Part shown: positions 18,385 to 27,441 of the stretch, piece by piece
How positions within the stretch are numbered: the first letter of the stretch is position 1
How the letters are laid out: the number at the start of each line of letters is the position of its first letter
Assembly (NCBI GenBank): GCA_028277945.1
Contig: JANQFH010000068.1
Coordinates: 186,001-250,000, forward strand
Origin: Oligoflexia bacterium
Lineage (GTDB): Bacteria; Bdellovibrionota_G; JANQFH01
Direction: 5' to 3'
Length of the DNA: 64,000 bases
Made by a program: the position numbers and the translations under genes
The notes under the pieces: generated by a model
What the model saw: only the letters and a program-made list of their open reading frames with translations
The model's database searches: none
Told to the model about the DNA's origin: nothing

Positions 18385-19781
18385 CGATCCTCCGCAAGTC
18401 TAGCTGCCATGGCTGTCCCAACCTTGTCGATGTCACCAGCGCCAATGGTAACCAAGAGATCTCCACTCTCTACCTGTTGACAGAGAAAATCTACGGCAGC
18501 CTCTTTGTTTGGCAGGTAGTCCGCCCGTTGCCGGTGCTGGTGGGCAAGGTCTTTGACAAAGGCAGCTGGCGATCGCTGCAGCGGGCTGTTGTCACTTTCA
18601 AAGGCGCTGTAGATAGGAAGTACGACAATGCGGTCAGCAGCAGCAAAGGAGGTGAGAAACTCATCATAGAGATGGACAAAACGACTATACCGGTGGGGTT
18701 GGAAGATAGCCCAGAGTCGATGGTGTGTCTCGTGGCGCAGGGTCGTAAGCAGAGCACGAATCTCCGTGGGGTGGTGCGCGTAGTCGTCGTAGATGGTGAT
18801 GCCACGGCAACGTGCCGTCAGTTGGCTGCGCCGCTTAACCCCTTGGTAACCGTTGAGACCTTGGATCAAGTGTTCAGCGCGGCATCCAAGGTGAAGACAG
18901 ACTGCTGCCGCGGCAACGGCATTGCTGATATTGTGGCTGCCACCGATCTGCATCGTGACCTCACCGAGACAGGTGTCTTTTTGGTAGAGCTGGAAACGAC
19001 TGGGGCGTCCACTGTCGATAACCTGGGCCCAAGTATCCGCCTTTTGTTGTACGGAGAAGCAGTGCAGTTTTTTCCCTTGCAGTGGGATCGATGTATGGCA
19101 GAGTTCGGCATCGTCTTGGTTGATGAAGATCATTCCCTCAACCGGTACGAGTTCTAGGAAGTTACGCAACGAACGTTGGATGGCTGCGACATTGGGATAA
19201 AAGTCCATATGTTCCCGATCAATGTTGGTACAAACGGCGAAGGTGGGATGCAGCCGGACAAAACTGGCATCGCTCTCATCGGCTTCGACCACCATGATCT
19301 CATCGTTGCCAGTGTGGGCGTTGGTATGGGTAGCGTTGTCAATACCGCCGATCAAAAAGGTTGGATCCAAACCTGTGCTTCTAAGGATGGACAGAATCAT
19401 GGCACAGGTTGTTGTTTTGCCATGGGCTCCAGTGACCGCGATCGCCTTGGCCTCTTTCATGAGTTCGCCGAGCAGTGTTGCACGGTGAATAACCGAGATT
19501 CCCAAACGCTGGGCCTCTTGCAGCTCACAGTTGTCTTGCGCCACAGCACCGGAATGGACAATGAGGTCGCTGCCATGCACTTGACTGGCGACGTGGCCGA
19601 CAAACAGCGTCGCTCCCATCTCTTGCAGCTGTTGGGTGGTCTGTGAACTTTTCAGGTCCGAGCCTGAGACACGATAGCCGCTTTCGAGCATGATCTTAGC
19701 AAGTGCGCTCATACCAATGCCACCAATGCCGACAAAGTGAATCTGTTTTGCCTCTTTTAGGCAGCTAAGCTTGTTTGCCAT
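18369..19781 (-). CDS. murC: UDP-N-acetylmuramate-L-alanine ligase MurC
   Basis: 470 residues from the ATG at 19781, which has GGAG eight bases upstream; a start nine codons earlier is possible but overlaps murG more. Nucleotide-binding start IHFVGIGGIGMSALA, ATP loop VTGAHGKTTTCAMI, and Mur-ligase motifs DDYAHHPTEIRALL and QPHRYSRF. It adds L-alanine to UDP-MurNAc in the cytoplasm. Confidence 0.97.
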   Translation of the reverse strand: MANKLSCLKEAKQIHFVGIGGIGMSALAKIMLESGYRVSGSDLKSSQTTQQLQEMGATLFVGHVASQVHGSDLIVHSGAVAQDNCELQEAQRLGISVIHRATLLGELMKEAKAIAVTGAHGKTTTCAMILSILRSTGLDPTFLIGGIDNATHTNAHTGNDEIMVVEADESDASFVRLHPTFAVCTNIDREHMDFYPNVAAIQRSLRNFLELVPVEGMIFINQDDAELCHTSIPLQGKKLHCFSVQQKADTWAQVIDSGRPSRFQLYQKDTCLGEVTMQIGGSHNISNAVAAAAVCLHLGCRAEHLIQGLNGYQGVKRRSQLTARCRGITIYDDYAHHPTEIRALLTTLRHETHHRLWAIFQPHRYSRFVHLYDEFLTSFAAADRIVVLPIYSAFESDNSPLQRSPAAFVKDLAHQHRQRADYLPNKEAAVDFLCQQVESGDLLVTIGAGDIDKVGTAMAARLAEDRCIQT

Positions 19782-20859
19782 ATCCAAGCTCCACACAGGT
19801 TTTTGCAATGATCGTCGCGGCGTCTCGTTGTCCTAGACGGTATGCCGCCTTGCCCATAGTGACAACACGCGGACGATCTTGGTTAAAATCTTGGATGATT
19901 GTGCTGAGGCGTGGTCCGGTACATTGATGGTCTTCCACAATCATGGCAGCGCCTGCTTTGACAAAGAGGCGGGCATTTGCACTCTGATGGTTGTCGGCTG
20001 CATAAGGAAAGGGCACCAACACCATGCCGCGGCCACAAGCAGCCACCTCAAAGATACCACCACCGCTACGACCGATGACAAGATGCACACGCGTATAGAT
20101 ACTGGCGATGTCGGCAAAAAAAGCTGCCACCGTGGCATCGAAACCCCCTTGATCATACGCTCGTTGCACGCGTTCCACATCTTCTGCTCCGGTTTGGTGG
20201 ACAAAGGTGAGCTCTGTTTTTATGGTTGCAAGTCCTGGCAGGGCAGCGATCATCGCCTCGTTGAGCCGGCGTGCTCCTTGAGAACCACCTAGCACAAAAA
20301 TGCTGAGGCGTTCTTTTTGCGGCAGACGCTTCAGCGGCGGAACTTTGAGAATGGCGGCACGGACAGGATTGCCAGAGACGATCGTCTTGTTGCCGGGGAA
20401 GTAGCCTGCAGATCCAGGGAAGGTGACAAAAATCTTTTTGGCTACTTTGCCCAGGAGACGATTGGTCAATCCAGGAATGGCGTTTTGTTCCTGGATCGCC
20501 ACGGGAATGCCGAGCAGGCGTGCCATCAAACAGAGCGGACCGGTGGCGTAGCCGCCAGTGCCAAGGACGACATTTGGCGAGTAACCATCGAGGATGCGCA
20601 GTGACGCGACAAAGGCTCGCGGTAGATGCAAGAGCGTTTTTAGGCGAGAGCCGAAGCTGCCGCCCTTGAGCCCTCGGGTTTTAAAATGGATAAGCGACAG
20701 CGAAAAACCCGCCTCAGGCACCAGTTGGTTTGCCATGCCTTTACTGGTGCCAACAAAGAGAACACGCGGACACTCTGCCTCCTGTTGAAACGCTTCTGCC
20801 ACGGCAATGCCTGGGAAGATGTGCCCTCCTGTACCACCGCCGACAATCAGGAGCTTCAT
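19765..20859 (-). CDS. murG: Lipid I N-acetylglucosaminyltransferase MurG
   Basis: 364 residues, a GT-B glycosyltransferase that turns lipid I into lipid II on the inner membrane face. It has the N-terminal GGGTGGHIFPGIAVAE loop, the GGYATGPLCLMA and EQNAIPGLTNRL motifs, the second glycine loop VLGGSQGARRLNE, and the donor site IGRSGGGIFEVAACGRGMVLVP written here only by its ends (IGRSGG ... GMVLVP). The start overlaps the ftsW stop by ATGA. Confidence 0.97.
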   Translation of the reverse strand: MKLLIVGGGTGGHIFPGIAVAEAFQQEAECPRVLFVGTSKGMANQLVPEAGFSLSLIHFKTRGLKGGSFGSRLKTLLHLPRAFVASLRILDGYSPNVVLGTGGYATGPLCLMARLLGIPVAIQEQNAIPGLTNRLLGKVAKKIFVTFPGSAGYFPGNKTIVSGNPVRAAILKVPPLKRLPQKERLSIFVLGGSQGARRLNEAMIAALPGLATIKTELTFVHQTGAEDVERVQRAYDQGGFDATVAAFFADIASIYTRVHLVIGRSGGGIFEVAACGRGMVLVPFPYAADNHQSANARLFVKAGAAMIVEDHQCTGPRLSTIIQDFNQDRPRVVTMGKAAYRLGQRDAATIIAKTCVELGYGKQA

Positions 20860-21959
20860 CGTCGTCTCTCCTGCCGACTGGCGGCAATAGCTTGCAGGAT
20901 GCCTAAACCAGCAAAGGTAGCCACCAGTGAGGAGCCGCCACAGCTGATGAGCGGCAAGGTCAACCCCTTGGTTGGTAGGCTGCCCATAACCACAGCCATG
21001 TTGGTAAAAGCCTGCATGCCAATGGAAAAGACGATGCCAGCGGCAAGCAGGCTATGAAAACGCGCGCCGCTTGTGGCGGCAATGTAGGCGCCACGGGCGA
21101 CAAAGAGCATAAACAGGGCGATAACGACAAACATGCCAACAAAGCCAAGCTCCTCGCCAATGATGGCAAAGACAAAGTCGGTGTGCGCCGCTGGCAGGTA
21201 AAAAGCCTTTTGCACCCCATCCCCCAGCCCCTGGCCGAAGAGACCACCAGAACGAATGGCGATAAAAGACTGAATGATCTGAAAGCCACGGTTCATGGAA
21301 TCCTGCCACGGGTCGAGAAAAGTGAGCAGTCTCTCCCGTCGGTAAGCCGAGCCGAGCAACATGTAAAGTGCCACGGGCGCAATCAACAGCTGTGTCAGGA
21401 GCAGGTGTTTAAAACGGGCGCCGGCAAGGTAGAGCAAGACGACGCCAGTGACGAAGATCGACACCGCAGAGCCAAAGTCGGGTTCGCACAGGATCAGCGC
21501 TGCTACGATGGCGAGCAGGAGCAAGGGCAACAACACTCCTTGTCGCAGCTGCAATATAGCGTCTCCCCTGTTGGTGAGAAGATGGGCGAGAAAGAGAATG
21601 GTTCCAAGGCGAGCAAATTCAGACGGCTGAAACCGCAAGCCCATCAATTCAATCCAGCGGTAGGCACCACCTCCATAACTTGCAAGCGGAGAAGAAATCG
21701 CTAGTACCAAGAGTAGAACAGAGATGACAAAAAGCGGCAGTGAAAGCTTGCGCCAGCCCTCTACCCGCAGACGACAGGTGATCATGAACACCAGTACGCC
21801 TAGTGCCAAGTAGGCAAGATGTCGTTTGATAAAAAAGTAGCGATCGCCAATGTTTTCGGCTGCAATCACATAACTGCTGCTGCAAACCATTAGCAAACCA
21901 ATAGCGCTCAAGACAACGGTGATAATCAGAAGCATGTTGTCTAGCCGACGTGTTTTCAT
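20856..21959 (-). CDS. ftsW: Septal peptidoglycan polymerase FtsW (SEDS family)
   Basis: 367 residues with about ten hydrophobic segments. Family marks include the PSEFARLGTILFLAH region with the conserved acidic site, the GLGDGVQKAFYLPAAHTDF loop and the C-terminal TNMAVVMGSLPTKGLTLPL signature. It polymerises lipid II into glycan at the septum together with FtsI. The start overlaps murD by four bases. Confidence 0.96.
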   Translation of the reverse strand: MKTRRLDNMLLIITVVLSAIGLLMVCSSSYVIAAENIGDRYFFIKRHLAYLALGVLVFMITCRLRVEGWRKLSLPLFVISVLLLVLAISSPLASYGGGAYRWIELMGLRFQPSEFARLGTILFLAHLLTNRGDAILQLRQGVLLPLLLLAIVAALILCEPDFGSAVSIFVTGVVLLYLAGARFKHLLLTQLLIAPVALYMLLGSAYRRERLLTFLDPWQDSMNRGFQIIQSFIAIRSGGLFGQGLGDGVQKAFYLPAAHTDFVFAIIGEELGFVGMFVVIALFMLFVARGAYIAATSGARFHSLLAAGIVFSIGMQAFTNMAVVMGSLPTKGLTLPLISCGGSSLVATFAGLGILQAIAASRQERRR

Positions 21960-23365
21960 GCAACACCACCTTTGACCAGCGCTGTAAAACGATCACCACG
22001 TTCTACGTAGTCACGAAACTGATCGAGGCTGGAGGCCGCTGGTGAGAGCAATACTATCTCGCCTGCCTTGGCCATCTGCATAGCCGTTCTAACCGCATCG
22101 TCAAACCCACTCGTAGTATGAAATGGGCCAGAAAAACCTATCTCTTGTTGCATTCGTGCTGCTGTTTCACCGTAGGCGACAATGGCCCTGGTCGTTCTGG
22201 TAACGCCATCTCGCAACATTTGATAGTGTGCACTTTTGTCACTGCCTCCAAGGATGAGGACCAAGGGCTGTACAAAAGCACATAGCGCCTGCAGTGTCGA
22301 TGCAACGGTCGTGCTCTTTGAGTCGTTGATATAGACAACGCCGTCACGCTCGGCAACCCGCTCTAGTCGGTGTGGCGGTGGTTTTGCGCTGTCCACAGTC
22401 TGCTGCATCACTTTTACGGGAACGCCGAGGATGGCTCCAACAGCAGCCATGGCCATGAGGTTGCTGCGGTTGTGTTTTCCTAAGAGCGGACACGACTGCG
22501 TTTGCAAATGGAGTTTTTTATCACCGAACTCCAGACAAATATCTTCTGCCTGCAACTTCACAGCCGCAGTGTTGTCCGTTTGGGTTGAAAAGCAGAGTTT
22601 ACGCATGGGTCGCGATGCTGCCAGTTGCATGGCTGTAGCGTCATCGGCATTGACAACGGCCCAATGGTGTGACGTCTGGTTTAAGAAAATATTCCCCTTT
22701 AGTCGGCGATAGTTTGCCAAGCTCTGGTGACGGTCAAGATGATCTTCGCTGACGTTGAGCAAGATTGAAATATTCGCACAAAAGCTTGAGATGGTTTCGA
22801 GTTGAAAGCTACTGACTTCTACAACCACGTAGTCAAAATTCTTACCAATGGCGCCAACCAGTGGTATGCCAATGTTACCGCCAAGAAAAACCCGCTTATT
22901 CCAGTTTTTCAACATCTGAGCAATGAGCCCAGCCGTGGTTGTTTTGCCGTTAGTACCAGTCACCGCCACAATAGGTGCGTCTAAGAACCAAGAAGAAAAC
23001 TCGATTTCGCCAACTAGCGGCTTGCCCGCCGCTTTGGTCGCGGCAAACACCGGCTCAGAGAGAGGTACTCCCGGGCTGGCAATGAGCAGATCGACATGGC
23101 TGATCCAGGAAAAATCGTTATCGGCAAAAACCTTATGAATGTGTAGCTCTCTATCTGCTTGTCGCACTTCTTGGCTTTGCAACAACTGCTGCAGATTAGC
23201 CTGCAGTTTCGCTGCTGGTTGTCTGTCGTAGAGTACAAGGTTGGCTCCCTGTTGCACCAAAAAGCGTGACAACGCTACGCCCGTTCTGGGACCGAAGCCG
23301 ACTATACCAATCTGCTTACCAACCAGTTTTGTCAGATTTGTTTTATCAATGGTAACAGCCAACAC
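21956..23365 (-). CDS. murD: UDP-MurNAc-L-alanine:D-glutamate ligase MurD
   Basis: 469 residues. N-terminal Rossmann region IGIVGFGPRTGVALSRFL, ATP loop VTGTNGKTTTAGLI, and motifs NVSEDHLDRH and INDSKSTTVASTL are typical of MurD. It adds D-glutamate in the cytoplasmic branch of peptidoglycan synthesis. It lies 12 bases after mraY and is coupled to ftsW. Confidence 0.96.
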   Translation of the reverse strand: MLAVTIDKTNLTKLVGKQIGIVGFGPRTGVALSRFLVQQGANLVLYDRQPAAKLQANLQQLLQSQEVRQADRELHIHKVFADNDFSWISHVDLLIASPGVPLSEPVFAATKAAGKPLVGEIEFSSWFLDAPIVAVTGTNGKTTTAGLIAQMLKNWNKRVFLGGNIGIPLVGAIGKNFDYVVVEVSSFQLETISSFCANISILLNVSEDHLDRHQSLANYRRLKGNIFLNQTSHHWAVVNADDATAMQLAASRPMRKLCFSTQTDNTAAVKLQAEDICLEFGDKKLHLQTQSCPLLGKHNRSNLMAMAAVGAILGVPVKVMQQTVDSAKPPPHRLERVAERDGVVYINDSKSTTVASTLQALCAFVQPLVLILGGSDKSAHYQMLRDGVTRTTRAIVAYGETAARMQQEIGFSGPFHTTSGFDDAVRTAMQMAKAGEIVLLSPAASSLDQFRDYVERGDRFTALVKGGVA

Positions 23366-23377
23366 CTTTTGCTTTCC

Positions 23378-24469
23378 TTAGCGTAATTTTAAACTGCTGA
23401 GTGCCAACAGGCTGAGAATGATTGATATAATCCAAAAGCGTACAATCACCTTGGGCTCAGCCCAGCCCTTGAGTTCAAAGTGATGGTGGATCGGTGCCAT
23501 ACGAAAGATGCGCTTGCCGGTTAATTTGAAAGAAGTGACCTGCATGATGACCGACAGTGCTTCCATGACAAAGATTCCGCCAACCAGTGCCCAAAGGATT
23601 TCCTGCTTGATTGCCAACGCTACCGTGCCCAAGGCGCCGCCAATACCTAATGCTCCGACATCTCCCATAAACACCTGGGCGGGATAGGTGTTGTACCAGA
23701 GAAAACCAAGGCTCGCGCCTACCAGCGTGCCGCAGAAGATTGCCAGTTCACCGGTTTGATCGACGTTAGCGACGTTGAGGTAGGACGCAATCTGCGAGTG
23801 CCCACTAATGTAAGCGAGAATAAGAAAGGTGACTGCTGCCGTCATTACGGGACCAATGGCAAGCCCATCGAGACCGTCCGTAAGATTGACGGCATTAGAA
23901 CTGCCAACGATGATGAAGATCATCCATGGTATAAAAAGCCAACCAATAGTTGGCGTCACATCTTTGAAAAAAGGAAAATAGATAGAGGTGTCAAAATTTT
24001 GCAGTTTTGGGATTCCATCTCCCAAAAACAGCAGAGCAGTGGCTATGAGTGCTACGATACTCTGAAACAACAGTTTTTGTTTAGCGCTAAGGCCCTTGGG
24101 CATTCGTTTTAACTTGATGTAGTCATCAACAAAACCAATGCTACCCATACCGAGAAAGACAAAAAGGACAACCCAGACGTAGAGGTTATCCAATCTGGTC
24201 CACAACAGGGTAGCAAGCGCCACAGCAATGAGGATAAGGATGCCGCCCATCGTCGGGGTACCCGCCTTTTTAAGATGGCTCTCTGGTCCGTCATCGCGGA
24301 CCACTTGGCCGATCTGTTTTTTGGAGAGTAGCTCAATAAGGTAGGGGCCAAGGATAAAACAGATAAACATAGCCGTAAGGATGGCAGCTGCGGTACGGAA
24401 GGTAATGTAGCGAAAGACACGGAAGGCGCCTATGGTCTCAGAAATCGGATAGAGCAGATGGTACAGCAA
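23378..24469 (-). CDS. mraY: Phospho-MurNAc-pentapeptide transferase MraY
   Basis: 363 residues, about ten membrane segments. It moves phospho-MurNAc-pentapeptide onto undecaprenyl phosphate to form lipid I. Signatures: GTPTMGGILILIAV, FVDDYIKLKR, NAVNLTDGLDGLAIG with the catalytic aspartates, and the C-terminal APIHHHFELKGWAEPKVI loop. It is two bases from murF. Confidence 0.98.
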   Translation of the reverse strand: MLYHLLYPISETIGAFRVFRYITFRTAAAILTAMFICFILGPYLIELLSKKQIGQVVRDDGPESHLKKAGTPTMGGILILIAVALATLLWTRLDNLYVWVVLFVFLGMGSIGFVDDYIKLKRMPKGLSAKQKLLFQSIVALIATALLFLGDGIPKLQNFDTSIYFPFFKDVTPTIGWLFIPWMIFIIVGSSNAVNLTDGLDGLAIGPVMTAAVTFLILAYISGHSQIASYLNVANVDQTGELAIFCGTLVGASLGFLWYNTYPAQVFMGDVGALGIGGALGTVALAIKQEILWALVGGIFVMEALSVIMQVTSFKLTGKRIFRMAPIHHHFELKGWAEPKVIVRFWIISIILSLLALSSLKLR

Positions 24470-24471
24470 GA

Positions 24472-25887
24472 TTACACCTCGTTCCTTTTAAAGTGATGCA
24501 GTAGATGATGGCCTACACGCTCCATTTGCATCAGCCGCGAGCCTTTTATCAGTATAACGTCGCCAGCTTCTACGGTTTGCACCAACCTCTGCTGAAGCTG
24601 GTCCAAGTCGTCAAAGCTATGCACGTGGGCGAGTTGCAACTTTTTGGCAGCAGCGACAAAGTGGGGGCCATAACAGAGTATGGGCGCAAAACCATCGGCA
24701 GTAGCCTGCTCAAGGAGTTTTTCGTGGGCGGAGCGGCTGGCGCTCGCAAGCTCCTGCATGTCACCAAGCACAGCCACCTTGCGTTCCGCCTTAACCGTAG
24801 CAACCGTGCGTAGTGCCGCCACCATGGAGGCTGGGTTAGCGTTGTAACAGTCGTTGTAGAGCGTGCTACCGTTGCCAAGCTGCAACCACTGACCGCGCCA
24901 CTCTTCTGCATTTACGTTGGCAATACCGTGTAGGATAGCACGCGGGGGTATATCAAGCGCAAAAGCAGCGGCAGCCGCGGCGAGCATATTGCTAACGTTG
25001 TGTTCGCCAGCGAGTGGCAACCTAAATTCGTGGAGTTCTTGTCCTAGTCTTAGTCTGCCTTGAGCGCCCTGCATGCCCAGCAGCTCTACTTGGTTGAGTC
25101 CAACATCAGCATCGGACGACAATGTGCGGCTATAGCTGACCTCTTTACACACGTGCGGCCGACGCATCTTACTAATGTAGGGGTCATCGAGGTTGACGAT
25201 AAAGGTATCTTGAGGCGCTAGGTTTTCAAGGAGCTCGCTCTTGGCCTTGGCTACTCCGTCTAGATCCTCGACGCCGTCGAGGTGTACTGGCATAACGTTG
25301 GTAATGAGACGGTGGGTTGGTTGAGCAATCTCTGCAAGACGACGGATCTCGCCAAATTGGTTCATGCCCATCTCCAGAACCACGTGGCTGTGATGGTTCC
25401 GCAGCCGCAATAGACATAGAGGCAATCCAAGCAAGTTGTTCCAGTTTTTCCAGGTTGCCAAAGGCGTTTGATATTCGGCAAGAATGGCCGTGAGTATGGT
25501 TTTTGTCGTGGTTTTGCCATTGGCACCGGTGATAGCGACTATCGGAAGAGAAAATTTCTGTCGCCAGGCGTGTGCTAGATCGCCCAGCGCCTGCAGCGTG
25601 TCCTCTACCTCAAACCAGGTCACCGATGGAGTTTTTTGCGGCGGCTTGCGACCAGTTTTACAGATAACAGCGGTAGCGCCGTTGTCTATCGCATTACCTA
25701 TATAATGGTGACCGTCATGGTTTTTGCCATGGATGGCAATAAATAGATCTCCTCGCCTAACCATGCGTGAATCCGTGGTGATTCCATAACAGTTGTGTTG
25801 CGACAAACCCGTCACATTGCCAGCGGTCGCTTCGGCAATCCAACTAAGCGGCAAATCAAAATCCTCTATACGGAAGTGAGGTTCCAT
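24472..25887 (-). CDS. murF: UDP-MurNAc-tripeptide:D-alanyl-D-alanine ligase MurF
   Basis: 471 residues. ATP loop ITGANGKTTTKTIL, plus MGMNQFGEIRRLAEI and YNDCYNANPASMVAALR, motifs typical of MurF. It completes the UDP-MurNAc pentapeptide with D-Ala-D-Ala. The start overlaps the murE end by 22 bases. The partner D-Ala-D-Ala ligase gene is not in this window. Confidence 0.97.
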   Translation of the reverse strand: MEPHFRIEDFDLPLSWIAEATAGNVTGLSQHNCYGITTDSRMVRRGDLFIAIHGKNHDGHHYIGNAIDNGATAVICKTGRKPPQKTPSVTWFEVEDTLQALGDLAHAWRQKFSLPIVAITGANGKTTTKTILTAILAEYQTPLATWKNWNNLLGLPLCLLRLRNHHSHVVLEMGMNQFGEIRRLAEIAQPTHRLITNVMPVHLDGVEDLDGVAKAKSELLENLAPQDTFIVNLDDPYISKMRRPHVCKEVSYSRTLSSDADVGLNQVELLGMQGAQGRLRLGQELHEFRLPLAGEHNVSNMLAAAAAAFALDIPPRAILHGIANVNAEEWRGQWLQLGNGSTLYNDCYNANPASMVAALRTVATVKAERKVAVLGDMQELASASRSAHEKLLEQATADGFAPILCYGPHFVAAAKKLQLAHVHSFDDLDQLQQRLVQTVEAGDVILIKGSRLMQMERVGHHLLHHFKRNEV

Positions 25888-27440
25888 CCCATTTTCTCAA
25901 TTATCTCTACGGCAACGCCTCGATCATCAAAGGGATGACGTATGCCATGGATTTCCTGATAGTCTTCGTGTCCTTTCCCAGCAATCAGTACCACATCGTT
26001 TTTCTTTGCCATGGTTAAAGCCAGATGGATCGCCTGACGTCGATCTGGTTGAATGGTGGCTACCGGTGTTGTCGCGAATTCCTTGTCGGTGACGCTATGG
26101 CAATCTCGGAGCGCCGTTTGTACTTGCGGATCCGCAGCAATATCGGCAATGATCTCTTCTGGCGCCTCACTGCGTGGATTGTCAGAGGTAATGACGGTCA
26201 GGTCGCTGGCGCTTACTGCAGCATGGCCCATGCGCGGACGTTTCAGCCGGTCGCGGTCTCCACCACAGCCAAAAACCGTGATGATGCGCCCGCGTCCTTG
26301 TTGATTGTTTTGGCGGACGGTCTCAATGGCATTGAGGACGTTCTTTAACGCATCATCTGTATGGGCAAAATCGATATAGACGGTCACCCCAGCATCAGTG
26401 CCAAGACGCTCAAGCCTACCGGGTACATTCTTTAAGCACGAAATTCCCTGGGCAATGGTTTGCCAATCAACACCAAGTTCTCTAGTTACGGCAGCTGCAG
26501 CAATACAGTTTTGCAAGTTGTGTGTACCACTAAGCTGCGAACGAATCGATTGTCTGCCATTTGGGCCAACGATATCCGTGTGAAACCCAATCGGATCGTA
26601 AGCTGTTTGTTCAGCACGGTAATCACAACCCAGCGACTGTCCAAACAGCAGGTGTTTTATGGCACCTTTTTGCCGCAGTCGTTCAATGATACTTTGACTA
26701 CAGGGATCGTCGCCATTGATGATGGCAGTGGCGTGTCTGCACTTGCTGCTGTTAGCCATTTGGCGAAAAAGCTGCTCTTTAGCCTCGACATAGGCGGGCA
26801 GATCGCCATGGAAGTCGAGATGATCTTGGGTGATATTGGTTAGTAGGCCAATATCAAACTCACAGGCGTTGACCCTGCCAAGGCTCAGTCCGTGGCTAGA
26901 GACCTCCATGACAACATGGGTGACGCCGGCGTCGAGCATATCCCGCAAAAGCCTTAACAGATCGACCGACTCTGGCGTGGTGTGAAGCGCCTTCAGTCGT
27001 TTGCCGGCAAAGCGATGCTCAATGGTGCCGATAAGCCCGGTTTCCAGGCCCGCTTGGCGGAGAATCGATTCGATAAGATAGGTTGTGGTAGTTTTGCCGT
27101 TGGTTCCGGTGACACCGATCAACTTGAGAGAGAGCGTTGGTCTGTTGTAGAGCCTGTTGGCGATGGTGCCAAGAGCGTGACGGACGTTTTTGACTTCCAC
27201 AAGCGTAACCCCTGCAGGCGGAGTTTCTAGCAAGCTGCCTTCATAGACAATGCAAGGTGCGCCCGCGTTTACAGCATCTGTGACAAACTTTCTGCCATCG
27301 GTTCTTTGTCCCTGAATGCAAGCAAACGCTGCTCCAGCACGCACCTGGCGTGAGTCATAGGTAATGTCGCTAATGTCGATGGCCCGGCTTCCTTGCACTC
27401 GCGAGGGGGCAATCTCTTTTAGCAGCTCCTTCAGGTGCAC
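25866..27440 (-). CDS. murE: UDP-MurNAc-dipeptide:meso-diaminopimelate ligase MurE
   Basis: 524 residues. ATP loop GVTGTNGKTTTTYLIESIL, carbamylated-lysine region and the MurE motif FDIGLLTNITQDHLDFHG. The substrate loop reads SDNPRSEAPEEI; the DNPR form is the signature for meso-diaminopimelate, as in Gram-negative bacteria, not lysine. One base separates it from the ftsI stop. Confidence 0.97.
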   Translation of the reverse strand: MHLKELLKEIAPSRVQGSRAIDISDITYDSRQVRAGAAFACIQGQRTDGRKFVTDAVNAGAPCIVYEGSLLETPPAGVTLVEVKNVRHALGTIANRLYNRPTLSLKLIGVTGTNGKTTTTYLIESILRQAGLETGLIGTIEHRFAGKRLKALHTTPESVDLLRLLRDMLDAGVTHVVMEVSSHGLSLGRVNACEFDIGLLTNITQDHLDFHGDLPAYVEAKEQLFRQMANSSKCRHATAIINGDDPCSQSIIERLRQKGAIKHLLFGQSLGCDYRAEQTAYDPIGFHTDIVGPNGRQSIRSQLSGTHNLQNCIAAAAVTRELGVDWQTIAQGISCLKNVPGRLERLGTDAGVTVYIDFAHTDDALKNVLNAIETVRQNNQQGRGRIITVFGCGGDRDRLKRPRMGHAAVSASDLTVITSDNPRSEAPEEIIADIAADPQVQTALRDCHSVTDKEFATTPVATIQPDRRQAIHLALTMAKKNDVVLIAGKGHEDYQEIHGIRHPFDDRGVAVEIIEKMGWNLTSV

Positions 27441-27441
27441 T